A DNA stretch of 8,558 nt from an uncultured Bacteroidota bacterium (GCA_946479615.1 CAMLGR010000179.1:1-8558), one strand, 5' to 3'; positions 1 to 7,379 are shown, counted from the first letter of the stretch. The notes: generated by a model not told the origin, from the letters alone. Program-made: numbers and translations.

Positions 1-1163
1 CGTTGCTTTCCTTCTTCATACAGGCCTGCCCATTGTTTGTAGACATATTGCACAGGGCTCCATTTAAACCAGGGAAGTTCCACTCCGAATTGCATTCCAT
101 GTGTATGACCTGCCAGCATGAGGTCTACATCCGCATATTCTGGCCTCACTTCAGCATCCCAATGCGAAGGATCATGGCTCATCAGTATTTTAAAAGGATA
201 GCTTTCAGCACCGGCATAGGCTTTTTTCATATCGCCATATTTGGGAAAACGGGCTTTGGCGCTCCAGTTCTCTATACCGATCAGCGCGATCTTATCATTC
301 CCTCTTTCCAGTACCACGTGTTCATTCATCAGCAACCGCCAGCCCAGTTCGCCATGAATTTGTTTTAACCGTTCAAGATTAGCAGTTTTAGCGGCAGCGC
401 TGTCCCAATGCACATAATCGCCGTAATCGTGATTGCCCAGTGTTGAGTACACGCCCATCGGTGCTTTGAGACGGCTGAATACATCCATATAATCCGCCAT
501 TTCATCAGAAGTATTATTTACCAGGTCGCCGGTAAAGAGGATGATATCCGGCTCTTGCGCGAGGATTTTTTCTACGCCTTTTTCAACCGCTTCTTTATTC
601 GTAAAACTACCGGAATGTATATCCGACACCTGGATGATCTTTAATCCTTTGAAGGCAGGAGGAAGATTGGAAAACGATAATGGCACCCGTTTTAACTGGT
701 ACTTGTATTTATTCCCGAACCCATATACCAGTGAGCCAAATAAACCGCCTCCTGCCAGTAAACCTGCCCAGGTAAGAAAAACAGACCTTGAAATGCGCTC
801 ACCCTGCTGCAGGGCCTCTCCTTCAGTATTGGAGAAAAATAATTTGCCGGCAGCCCATTGGATCAGCCGGCGGATATCATCGATCAGGAAAAATATAGCA
901 GCAATCAATTTGGCGAAGAACATTCCTGCAATCACCGCGAAAATAGTGCTGCGCACAAACTTGGCCTGGTGCTGAAAATGCAGGTAAGGAAGGATCAGCA
1001 GGGTGATAATGGCCAGGACAGAAATTCCCCAATAGCCATAATAGATAAATGTTCTTGTCTTTGTGCCCGCCGATGCAGCCAGGAATTTAACGACCTGGAA
1101 CACATAAAAGTCCAGCAACACCATTACCCCGATAAAAAACCACCAAAAAGGAGAATTACGCAT
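1..1163 (-). CDS. Membrane-anchored calcineurin-like metallophosphoesterase (3'-truncated by window edge)
   Basis: The minus strand is open from an ATG at 1163 down to position 1, giving 387 codons with no stop; the C-terminus lies outside the window. Residues 1-150 carry about four hydrophobic segments (roughly 6-28, 41-61, 72-94 and 127-150). A soluble phosphoesterase domain follows, with the classical dimetal motifs in order: SDIH (180-183), TGDL (211-214), GNHD (243-246), SHDP (329-332) and AGHTHG (351-356). These Asp, His and Asn residues normally bind two metal ions and catalyse phosphoester hydrolysis. The arrangement resembles YkuE/YaeI-type membrane phosphoesterases, some of which act on lipid-linked substrates such as UDP-diacylglucosamine; the substrate here is unknown. 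The motif order is complete, so only the last few dozen residues should be missing. It is transcribed divergently from parA. The family call is firm; the substrate is not assigned. Confidence 0.93.
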   Translation of the reverse strand, partial: MRNSPFWWFFIGVMVLLDFYVFQVVKFLAASAGTKTRTFIYYGYWGISVLAIITLLILPYLHFQHQAKFVRSTIFAVIAGMFFAKLIAAIFFLIDDIRRLIQWAAGKLFFSNTEGEALQQGERISRSVFLTWAGLLAGGGLFGSLVYGFGNKYKYQLKRVPLSFSNLPPAFKGLKIIQVSDIHSGSFTNKEAVEKGVEKILAQEPDIILFTGDLVNNTSDEMADYMDVFSRLKAPMGVYSTLGNHDYGDYVHWDSAAAKTANLERLKQIHGELGWRLLMNEHVVLERGNDKIALIGIENWSAKARFPKYGDMKKAYAGAESYPFKILMSHDPSHWDAEVRPEYADVDLMLAGHTHGMQFGVELPWFKWSPVQYVYKQWAGLYEEGKQ

Positions 1164-1322
1164 ATATAAAGCGTAAAATTAAAGGGCTGTGTTTACAAAT
1201 ACTTTTTACCGAAGACTTATTTTTGTCATTTTATTGGGTAAAAATGGGCAAAACTATATTTTGCGGTCTTGACAACAGGCGGGAAATTTACCGTTTAACT
1301 TAAATTGTCGAAATAATCCATT
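1164..1322. promoter_or_regulatory. Divergent intergenic region between the phosphoesterase gene and parA
   Basis: This 159-bp A/T-rich gap separates two outward-facing genes and should hold promoters for both. On the plus strand there is an exact TAnnTTTG match, TATTTTTG at 1218-1225, and a second TATATTTTG at 1255-1263. I could not identify a convincing -7 element for the minus-strand gene. No open reading frame or hairpin of note is visible. Confidence 0.6.
1234..1263 (+). promoter_or_regulatory. Candidate Bacteroidota-type promoter for parA
   Basis: A TTG at 1234-1236 lies 18 nt upstream of TATATTTTG (1255-1263). This resembles the Bacteroidota -33/-7 promoter (TTTG or TTG, then TAnnTTTG), although the -7 element has one extra base between TA and TTTG. 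It would start transcription about 50 nt before the parA ATG. The exact TAnnTTTG match at 1218-1225 is an alternative but lacks a clear -33 partner. Motif reading only. Confidence 0.35.
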
Positions 1323-2126
1323 ATGGCAAGAATCATTGGTGTGGCAAATCAGAAGGGAGGTGTGGGTAAAACGACGACTGCAATTAACCTGGCAGCCAGT
1401 CTGGCCGTTTTGGAATTCAGAACGCTCCTGGTAGATGCCGATCCGCAGGCCAATAGCACCACCGGTGTTGGATTTGACCTTCATAATATTACCAAAAGCC
1501 TGTATGACTGCATGGTCAACGAGGCCCGGGCCAAAGAGGCAATCCTGAAAAGCGATATTCCTTACCTGGACCTTTTACCTTCCCATATCGACCTGGTAGG
1601 AGCCGAAATAGAAATGATCAACTATCCCAACCGTGAAACGGTCCTCAAAAACCTGCTCGATGCCGTAAGGGATGATTATGAATTCATCATTATTGACTGC
1701 TCTCCTTCACTGGGCCTGATCACGGTAAATGCGCTGACAGCCGCCGATTCAGTAGTAGTGCCGGTTCAATGCGAGTTCTTTGCCCTGGAAGGATTGGGTA
1801 AATTATTAAATACGATCAAGATCGTTCAGAGCCGTTTGAATACATCGCTGGTGATCGAAGGTATTTTGATGACGATGTATGATGGCCGCCTGCGTTTATG
1901 CAACCAGGTAGTGAGCGAAGTGCGCCGTCATTTCGAGGATATGGTTTTCAGCACGATCGTACACCGGAATGCAAGATTGAGCGAAGCGCCGAGTGTAGGT
2001 AAGCCGGTTGTATTGTATGATGCAACCAGCAAAGGCTCCATGAATTACCTGAACCTGGCCAAGGAGATCCTCCAGAAAAATGACATGACGAAGATCAAAC
2101 AGGAAGAAAGAATACTGGAACTATAG
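1323..2126 (+). CDS. parA: Chromosome-partitioning ATPase ParA (Soj family)
   Basis: The 267-residue product has the size and motifs of a chromosomal ParA/Soj ATPase. The deviant Walker A motif KGGVGKTTT is at residues 11-19 and includes the signature lysine K11. [10 protein letters not shown] (37-46) is the switch I/Walker A' region, and [10 protein letters not shown] (122-131) is Walker B. It lacks the long N-terminal DNA-binding extension of plasmid type Ia ParA. In this family ATP-bound dimers coat the nucleoid, and ParB stimulates hydrolysis, which drives separation of replicated origins. parB follows after 106 nt on the same strand, as expected. The ATG at 1323 places Walker A at the usual position near the N-terminus. 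No Shine-Dalgarno sequence is visible upstream, which is normal in Bacteroidota. Not MinD, because the partner is ParB and no C-terminal amphipathic membrane helix is seen. Confidence 0.96.
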   Translation: MARIIGVANQKGGVGKTTTAINLAASLAVLEFRTLLVDADPQANSTTGVGFDLHNITKSLYDCMVNEARAKEAILKSDIPYLDLLPSHIDLVGAEIEMINYPNRETVLKNLLDAVRDDYEFIIIDCSPSLGLITVNALTAADSVVVPVQCEFFALEGLGKLLNTIKIVQSRLNTSLVIEGILMTMYDGRLRLCNQVVSEVRRHFEDMVFSTIVHRNARLSEAPSVGKPVVLYDATSKGSMNYLNLAKEILQKNDMTKIKQEERILEL

Positions 2127-2141
2127 ATCGGTTTACATAAC

Positions 2142-2154
2142 AAACGGGCCGTTT
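2142..2154. repeat. Short palindrome in the parA-parB gap
   Basis: AAACGG, a central G, then CCGTTT form a perfect odd-centred palindrome beginning 16 nt after the parA stop. A T-rich stretch follows (2152-2175). As RNA it could form only a 4-5 bp stem, so it would be a weak intrinsic terminator. It could equally be a small operator. Function is not established. Confidence 0.3.
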
Positions 2155-2169
2155 TGATTTTTTAATTTT

Positions 2170-2177
2170 TATTTTTG
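2170..2177 (+). promoter_or_regulatory. Candidate -7 element upstream of parB
   Basis: TATTTTTG matches the Bacteroidota -7 consensus TAnnTTTG exactly and lies 55 nt before the parB start. The nearest upstream TTTG (2153-2156) is only 13 nt away, shorter than the usual 17-20 nt, so the promoter is uncertain. It would give parB a transcript separate from parA. Confidence 0.28.
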
Positions 2178-2232
2178 CCCCGTAACTATCGGATTTTACA
2201 ACAGCTATACCTACTGCTGACAGTTTTTTACA

Positions 2233-3153
2233 ATGACCAATCCCAAACAAAATAATAAGGAAGCGCTTGGCAAAGGAATCCGTTCCTTATTGCAAAGCAT
2301 CGACAGCGATCTCAAAACCGGCACCGGGCAATTAAAGCCTGCCGTGGTAGAAACAGCTACAACTACCAGCCGTATCGGTATCGATGAGATTGAGACCAAT
2401 CCCAAACAACCTCGCCGGGATTTTGACGAACAGGCATTAAAAGAATTGGCGGAATCGATCAAACTTCATGATATCATTCAACCCGTCACAGTCACCAAAC
2501 TGGCGAATGGCAAATACAGGCTGATCTCCGGAGAACGGCGCTGGAGAGCTTCCAGAATGGCGGGATTAAAAGATATACCCGCTTATATCCGCCAGGCCAA
2601 TGATGCGGAACTGCTGGAACTGGCACTGCTGGAAAACCTGCAACGCGAAGACCTGAATGCTATGGAAATCTCGCTCAGCTATAAAAGAATGATGGAGGAA
2701 CTGGATTATACCCAGGAACAGGTAGCGGAAAGAATGGGCAAAGACAGAAGTACCGTAGCGAATTTTATCCGCCTGCTGAAACTACCACCGGATATTCAGC
2801 TTGCTGTTCGCAGCGGTGAATTGAGTATGGGACACGCAAGAGCATTGGTGAATGTCGATACAATAGATAAACAACTCTACATCTATAAAGAGATCAGGGA
2901 AAAAGGATTGTCTGTACGACAAACAGAAACCCTTGTCCGCAATCTTTACAAAGAAGGCGGCGGTGTTAAAAAAGTTTCAAAAAGCTCTCTTCCTTCTGCA
3001 TTCCAGAAAATTGAAGATAACTTAGCATCCCATTTCAGCACCCGCGTCAAACTAAAACATAGCAAGAATGGCAGCGGCCAGATCGTAATCGAATATTATT
3101 CCCAGAATGAGCTGACCAAACTGCTCCGGGATATGAATATCGATGCTGAATAA
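2233..3153 (+). CDS. parB: Chromosome-partitioning protein ParB (CTP-dependent clamp, Spo0J family)
   Basis: The 306-residue product shows the full ParB architecture. An N-terminal ALGKGIRSLL stretch (11-20) resembles the ParA-interacting peptide of Spo0J-type proteins. The ParB/Srx domain starts at about residue 48 with NPKQPRRDF (56-64), followed by the CTP-binding GERRWRAS (100-107) and ENLQRED (134-140). The helix-turn-helix that reads parS is around 153-180 (TQEQVAERMGKDRSTVANF). SMGHARALV comes next, and the last 50 or so residues form the dimerisation domain. Family members load at parS and slide as CTP-bound clamps, recruiting SMC and activating ParA. The downstream DUF5683 start lies only 6-18 nt past the stop, suggesting one transcript. 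No good parS site is visible in this window, so it probably lies elsewhere. Confidence 0.96.
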   Translation: MTNPKQNNKEALGKGIRSLLQSIDSDLKTGTGQLKPAVVETATTTSRIGIDEIETNPKQPRRDFDEQALKELAESIKLHDIIQPVTVTKLANGKYRLISGERRWRASRMAGLKDIPAYIRQANDAELLELALLENLQREDLNAMEISLSYKRMMEELDYTQEQVAERMGKDRSTVANFIRLLKLPPDIQLAVRSGELSMGHARALVNVDTIDKQLYIYKEIREKGLSVRQTETLVRNLYKEGGGVKKVSKSSLPSAFQKIEDNLASHFSTRVKLKHSKNGSGQIVIEYYSQNELTKLLRDMNIDAE

Positions 3154-3171
3154 AGCCGGGTGAACCGAGTA

Positions 3172-3924
3172 ATGAAACAGCAGGAATCCCAAATAAGACG
3201 CCGCCGGAGCAATGCAATCATTGCCGTTATTCCTGTTTCAGTATTCACCCGTTATAGCAATTCCCTTAAAAAGATTTTCTTTTCTTTTCTTTTCCTGATA
3301 GCTATATCCTGTCTCTCACAGGCACAGGAAAAAGAAGTACTGGATTCAGCCGGTGCTGTTGTTACTACTACCAAGCAAATCGATACCATAGCTTCGGGTG
3401 AAGTGGTAAAAAAAACAAGGGAATACAACCCAAAAGTGGCGGCGCTGCGTTCCGCTATTCTTCCGGGTTTAGGACAGATCTATAACAGGAAATACTGGAA
3501 ACTCCCGATCGTATACGGTGCGCTCGGTACATCCGCTGCTGTTTTTTTTTATAACCTGAAGAATTATAAAGATACCCGCTTTGCTTACCGCGTTAAATAC
3601 AATATGCGGGTCAACCGTACCGATTCGGCGCTGTACCCAAGAGTAAAGGATATTCTGAAAAATTATAGCGAAGAAACACTTCGTTACTATCGGGATGAGT
3701 TTCGGCGCGATATCGATTATTCCGTCGTGGTCTTTGCTTTATTATGGGGATTAAATGTGGTAGATGCCGCCGTAGATGCGCATCTCAAGGCATTTGATGT
3801 AAGCCCTGATCTCAGCCTGCAATTAAAGCCCGGTCATAGCCAGATGGCTGGCACCAATGGTATCAGCCTGGTGCTGAATATCGGGAGAACAAAACCAGCG
3901 GCTCTTCTCCCCTCCCGTTTTTAA
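3172..3924 (+). CDS. DUF5683 domain envelope protein of unknown function
   Basis: The product has 250 residues from the ATG at 3172, or 254 from an in-frame GTG at 3160; the ATG is preferred. An Arg/Lys-rich leader of about 34 residues precedes a short hydrophobic core (KKIFFSFLFLIAIS) and an SQA/Q site that looks like signal peptidase I cleavage. A cysteine in AISC could be a poor lipobox. A short linker leads to the conserved block LRSAILPGLGQIYNRKYWK (about 92-110), which I recognise as the DUF5683 signature. It is followed by a hydrophobic segment (about 111-130) and a second one (about 182-200). The protein is probably exported and envelope-associated. Its place between parB and dapB is, as I recall, conserved in many Bacteroidota. 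Biochemical function is unknown. The n-region is unusually long, yet no later ATG exists before the signal core. Confidence 0.82.
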   Translation: MKQQESQIRRRRSNAIIAVIPVSVFTRYSNSLKKIFFSFLFLIAISCLSQAQEKEVLDSAGAVVTTTKQIDTIASGEVVKKTREYNPKVAALRSAILPGLGQIYNRKYWKLPIVYGALGTSAAVFFYNLKNYKDTRFAYRVKYNMRVNRTDSALYPRVKDILKNYSEETLRYYRDEFRRDIDYSVVVFALLWGLNVVDAAVDAHLKAFDVSPDLSLQLKPGHSQMAGTNGISLVLNIGRTKPAALLPSRF

Positions 3925-3936
3925 TACCCTGTATCT

Positions 3937-3958
3937 TTTGCCGCATACCAGCGGCAGA
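3937..3958 (+). terminator. Hairpin between the DUF5683 gene and dapB (weak terminator or leader structure)
   Basis: TGCCGC (3939-3944), a 6-nt loop ATACCA and GCGGCA (3951-3956) form a perfect 6-bp GC-rich stem. It can be extended by a T-G and a T-A pair. It starts 13 nt after the DUF5683 stop. The downstream sequence is A/T-rich but lacks a clean T-run, so it is a poor intrinsic terminator and might instead sit in the dapB leader. Confidence 0.35.
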
Positions 3959-4017
3959 TATTCAATTTTAAACACCTGAACTTTGATAGTATATTGCAGC
4001 CCATTAAAATATTCTGT

Positions 4018-4734
4018 ATGCGCATTGCATTGGTAGGTTATGGCAAAATGGGTAAAGCTATCGAAGAGATCGCCCTGGAAAGAGGCCATGAAATAGTATT
4101 AAAGATCGATGAGAACAATATCAGCGACCTCACAAAAGAAAATCTTTCAAAGGCTGATGTAGCCATCGAATTCACCAATCCCCACAGCGCATTCGATAAT
4201 ATCAAAAAAACGATTGGTTTCGGTACACCTGTCGTCAGCGGATCGACGGGCTGGACAGAACGCATGGAAGAAATGCAAACCTATTGCCGGCAGGCTGGTG
4301 GAACTTTTTTATACGCCAGCAATTTCAGCGTTGGCGTCAATATTTTTTTCGAACTCAACAAAAGGCTGGCAGCACTGATGGCGCCTCATGCGGAGTATGA
4401 AGTAACCATGGAAGAGATCCATCATACACAGAAAAAGGATGCTCCCAGCGGAACGGCTATCACGCTTGCTGAACAAATACTGGAAAAAGTATCGAGAAAA
4501 AAAGAATGGGTGAATGAAGACAGTCATAATCCCGGCGATCTTTCCATCATCAGCAAACGTATTGATCCGGCGCCCGGCACTCATATCGTCCGCTATGCTT
4601 CCCCGATCGATGATATCGAGATCATTCACACAGCTCATAACCGGAAGGGATTTGCCACCGGCGCTGTACTGGCCGCTGAATTTATCAAAGACAAAAAAGG
4701 TATCTTTAGCATGAAAGATGTACTCAGCCTGTAA
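4018..4734 (+). CDS. dapB: 4-hydroxy-tetrahydrodipicolinate reductase DapB
   Basis: The 238-residue enzyme reduces 4-hydroxy-tetrahydrodipicolinate to tetrahydrodipicolinate with NAD(P)H in the lysine/diaminopimelate pathway, which supplies peptidoglycan precursors. The N-terminal Rossmann fold opens with VGYGKMGK (6-13), shorter than the GxxGxMG form of Proteobacteria. FTNP (52-55) and GSTGW (75-79) line the nucleotide site. The signature EIHHTQKKDAPSGTA (133-147) contains His135, His136 and Lys139, matching E. coli His159, His160 and Lys163. The length is shorter than the roughly 270 residues of the E. coli enzyme, as usual for this phylum. An in-frame TTG at 3994 would add eight residues before the Rossmann strand and is disfavoured; the ATG at 4018 fits the fold. 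The end overlaps the following kinase gene by 17 nt, which implies cotranscription. Confidence 0.96.
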   Translation: MRIALVGYGKMGKAIEEIALERGHEIVLKIDENNISDLTKENLSKADVAIEFTNPHSAFDNIKKTIGFGTPVVSGSTGWTERMEEMQTYCRQAGGTFLYASNFSVGVNIFFELNKRLAALMAPHAEYEVTMEEIHHTQKKDAPSGTAITLAEQILEKVSRKKEWVNEDSHNPGDLSIISKRIDPAPGTHIVRYASPIDDIEIIHTAHNRKGFATGAVLAAEFIKDKKGIFSMKDVLSL

Positions 4735-6676
4735 AAATCTTCCCCTGGTAAAAGTGATGACGTATTGCCTGTTGCTGGTAACCGCAGTGACTGCAACAGC
4801 GCAAAGAAGAGATATTGATTCCATGCATCGCCTGGCCCAAACGGCCAAACCGTCTGAACAGCTCAGACTATATACCGAACTCGCTACGCGCGCCCGCGAT
4901 GTCAATTCCGACACCGCTTTATTCTTTGCCAAAAAAGCAATGGAACTCGCCGAAGAAAGCAACCGTCCCTACGATAAAATGATCGTTGGTTACACAATGG
5001 GCCGCATTATCAGCGTCAAAGGCAATTATCACCTGGCGATAAAATATTTTAACGAATCCCTTCAGCTTGCCGAAGCCAATAAAAGCGATTCGGTGACGGC
5101 ACTTTGTCTCAATGGCATCGGCACCTGTCTCTGGCAACTCGGCGATCATGCCGAAGCATTGAAGAATCATTTCCGCGCGCTGGGTATACGTGAGCATATA
5201 AAAGACACTTTAGGCGCTACGATCTCCAAAGTGAATATCGGGATGGTGTACCAGACACAGGAAAAACTACCGCTGGCTGAAAAATATATTCGTGAAGCAC
5301 TCGCAGTATTGAAAGGTAATTACGATCCCACACTGCGGATTACGGCTCTCCATACACTCGCTAATATCTATGGTATGCAGGGAAAGATCAAAGAAGCATT
5401 TGCCATTGATGAAGAAGGCATAAAAATAGCCGAGCAATCAAACAGTGAATTTTCCAAAGCCCTGTTTTATGATAATATGGGCAACTGTTATCTTTATGAC
5501 AGTCCCCCCGATTATCAGAAAGCCTTTGATTTTTTTACCAAAACCTTACTGATCGATTCTGCGTTTGAGAATAAAAAGCAGATGAGCGATAGTTATACCA
5601 ACCTCGCAGGCGTGTTCCAGGAGCAAAAAAAATATGCCGCCTCCATTCCTTATCTCTACCGCAGCATCCAGCTATCGGAAGAATCGGGCTATACACAAGG
5701 AAAATTAAAAGGATTGCAGATGTTGTCATCGGCTTACCGGCAATCGGGCAACCCGGATGAAGCACTGGCCGCCCTGCAAAGCGCTATCATTGTAAAAGAT
5801 AGTTTGTTTAACAGTACCAGCGAAGACCGTATTGCCGAAATGCAAACGGTATATGAAACAGAGAAAAAGCAACAGCAAATTAACCTGCAACAGGAGCAAT
5901 TAAGCAAGAAGAATTATATCCTTGCCGGTATTATTACATTGGCTTTATTACTTGGATTACTGGGTATTTCGGCCTGGTTGCGGTACCGGTTGAAACAAAA
6001 GACCCGCCTGCAAACGGAGATCATTCACCAGCAGCAAATGGCGGCGAGCGCCGTTATCAAGGCAGAAGAAGCCGAACGGCAACGGATCGCCCGTGACCTG
6101 CATGATGGAGTGGGACAAATGATGAGTGCTGCCAAGATGAATCTCTCGGCTTTTGAATCGGGTGCGCATTTCAGCAATATGGAAGAGCAGGTATCGTTTG
6201 AAAAGATCATAGGACTGGTAGACGAAAGTTGCAAGGAAATACGGAGCGTTTCTCACAATATGATGCCGAATGCACTGATCAAAAACGGGTTGTCGTTTGC
6301 CGTACGTGATTTCATAGATAAGATCGAAAAGAAATCACTACAGGTTCATTTTGATACAGATGGTTTGCAAGACAGATTCGATTCCAATACCGAAATTGTG
6401 CTGTACCGCGTCATACAGGAATGCGTCAATAACGTGATCAGGCATGCCGAAGCCACCACCCTTGATATTTCGATCATCAAGGATGCAGAAGGAATAAGCG
6501 TGATGATCGAGGACAATGGCAAAGGATTTGATATTACTACGCGGGAAAATGCCGATGGCATTGGTTTAAAGAACATTGCCACCCGTGTGGAATACCTGAA
6601 AGGTTCTGTTGATTTTGATTCCTCGCCAGGTCGCGGCACATTGATCGCTATTAATATACCATTGCAAACCGGATAG
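4718..6676 (+). CDS. TPR-containing sensor histidine kinase (HisKA_3 / NarX-DesK type)
   Basis: The 652-residue product begins with a signal peptide ending near TATAQ. About eight tetratricopeptide repeats follow (roughly 45-385), then a short coiled coil, one transmembrane helix (400-421), a second coiled coil, and a cytoplasmic kinase core. The phosphoacceptor is His462 in RDLHDGVGQ, where Asp463 and Gln467 form the DxxxQ phosphatase motif. The HATPase has the N box ECVNNVIRHA with Asn571, the G1 box DNGKGFD (599-605), the G2 box DGIGLKN (613-619) and PGRGT (637-641). The TPRs should lie in the periplasm and sense through protein contacts; the signal is unknown. The start at 4718 is preferred because Lys6 and Lys12 give the signal peptide a positive n-region; the ATG at 4757 would remove both. 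It overlaps dapB by 17 nt, and its regulator follows 63 nt downstream. Confidence 0.93.
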   Translation: MYSACKNLPLVKVMTYCLLLVTAVTATAQRRDIDSMHRLAQTAKPSEQLRLYTELATRARDVNSDTALFFAKKAMELAEESNRPYDKMIVGYTMGRIISVKGNYHLAIKYFNESLQLAEANKSDSVTALCLNGIGTCLWQLGDHAEALKNHFRALGIREHIKDTLGATISKVNIGMVYQTQEKLPLAEKYIREALAVLKGNYDPTLRITALHTLANIYGMQGKIKEAFAIDEEGIKIAEQSNSEFSKALFYDNMGNCYLYDSPPDYQKAFDFFTKTLLIDSAFENKKQMSDSYTNLAGVFQEQKKYAASIPYLYRSIQLSEESGYTQGKLKGLQMLSSAYRQSGNPDEALAALQSAIIVKDSLFNSTSEDRIAEMQTVYETEKKQQQINLQQEQLSKKNYILAGIITLALLLGLLGISAWLRYRLKQKTRLQTEIIHQQQMAASAVIKAEEAERQRIARDLHDGVGQMMSAAKMNLSAFESGAHFSNMEEQVSFEKIIGLVDESCKEIRSVSHNMMPNALIKNGLSFAVRDFIDKIEKKSLQVHFDTDGLQDRFDSNTEIVLYRVIQECVNNVIRHAEATTLDISIIKDAEGISVMIEDNGKGFDITTRENADGIGLKNIATRVEYLKGSVDFDSSPGRGTLIAINIPLQTG

Positions 6677-6693
6677 ATACGATAATTGTTGAT

Positions 6694-6718
6694 GCTAATG
6701 GTAAAACTGGCCATTAGC
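6694..6718 (+). repeat. 8-bp inverted repeat between the kinase and regulator genes
   Basis: GCTAATGG (6694-6701) and CCATTAGC (6711-6718) are exact reverse complements around a 9-nt spacer. They lie in the 63-bp gap, 17 nt past the kinase stop and 21 nt before the regulator ATG. No T-run follows, so this is not a standard intrinsic terminator. It could be an mRNA hairpin tuning regulator expression, or a dimeric operator. Confidence 0.5.
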
Positions 6719-6739
6719 CTGCCATAAACATGCACTAAG

Positions 6740-7378
6740 ATGAAAGAAAAAATAACCCTGGCTATTGTCGATGATCACCAGATCGTTATTGATGGTCTTA
6801 TGTCATTATTGAAAGGACATGATCATTTTCATCTTGCGTTTGCTACTACCGATCCAACAACTGTCATCGATAAACTGGCAAAGCAGCCGGTTGATATTTT
6901 ACTGACCGATGTAATGATGCCAAAGCTGCCCGGCAACGAACTCGCTAAAAGAGTTAAAGAAAAGTTTCCTGCTATTAAAATACTGGCACTCTCCATGAGT
7001 GGTGAAGGTGAAACCGTGAATGAAATGATCAATGACGCCGATATATCGGGATATGTAGTAAAAAATATCAATAAGCATGAACTGGTAAAAGCGCTGGAAA
7101 AGATCGCTTCGGGAAATATTTATTTCAGTGAAGAAGTGATCGAAGAATTAAAACGCACCAATCAACGTAAAAAACAAAACGAGGAAGCACACCTCACTAC
7201 CCGTGAAATAGAGATCATCCGGCTGATCGAAAAAGAATACAACAATAAACAGATCGCTGAAACACTTTTTATCAGCGAACGGACTGTGGAAACACACCGC
7301 AAGAATATCTTCCGTAAAACGAATGCCAACAGCGTCATAGGTCTTGTCAAATACGCCTACGTGCATAAACTTATCTGA
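6740..7378 (+). CDS. NarL/FixJ-family response regulator with LuxR-type DNA-binding domain
   Basis: The 212-residue protein is of typical NarL-family length. The receiver domain (about 5-122) has the acidic pair Asp11/Asp12, phosphoacceptor Asp57 in LLTDVMMP, the switch residue Ser85 in LALSMS, and Lys108 in YVVKN, so every residue needed for phosphotransfer is present. A charged linker (about 136-150) leads to the LuxR/GerE helix-turn-helix (152-212) with LTTREIEIIRLI, NNKQIAETLFIS and the recognition helix ERTVETHRKNIFRKT. It is the evident partner of the kinase just upstream: HisKA_3 kinases normally pair with NarL-type regulators and the genes are adjacent. It is a DNA-binding transcription factor activated by phosphorylation; target genes are unknown. 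The ATG at 6740 places the first beta strand correctly. No Shine-Dalgarno sequence is evident. Confidence 0.95.
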   Translation: MKEKITLAIVDDHQIVIDGLMSLLKGHDHFHLAFATTDPTTVIDKLAKQPVDILLTDVMMPKLPGNELAKRVKEKFPAIKILALSMSGEGETVNEMINDADISGYVVKNINKHELVKALEKIASGNIYFSEEVIEELKRTNQRKKQNEEAHLTTREIEIIRLIEKEYNNKQIAETLFISERTVETHRKNIFRKTNANSVIGLVKYAYVHKLI

Positions 7379-7379
7379 A

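Noticed and set aside
311..324. CACGTG-centred sequence as a possible parS site
   Set aside because: Only the six central bases fit; about half of the 16-bp consensus mismatches and the flanks are not palindromic. It lies in conserved phosphoesterase coding sequence.
3..975. Plus-strand open frames at 3-368 and 541-975
   Set aside because: They are antisense shadows of the minus-strand phosphoesterase, whose translation carries all family motifs through this region.
3994..4017. TTG start for dapB eight codons upstream
   Set aside because: The added residues precede the first Rossmann strand and have no family support; the ATG at 4018 gives the standard N-terminus.
3925..4017. Lysine riboswitch upstream of dapB
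   Set aside because: The gap is 93 nt, far shorter than the roughly 170-nt lysine aptamer, and shows only one short hairpin.
4309..4962. A 217-codon minus-strand open frame across dapB and the kinase start
   Set aside because: Its sequence resembles no known family and it lies opposite two well-supported genes with intact motifs.
6730..6738. Minimal ORF ATG-CAC-TAA just before the regulator start, considered as a regulatory uORF
   Set aside because: A two-codon frame arises easily by chance and nothing else supports translation here.
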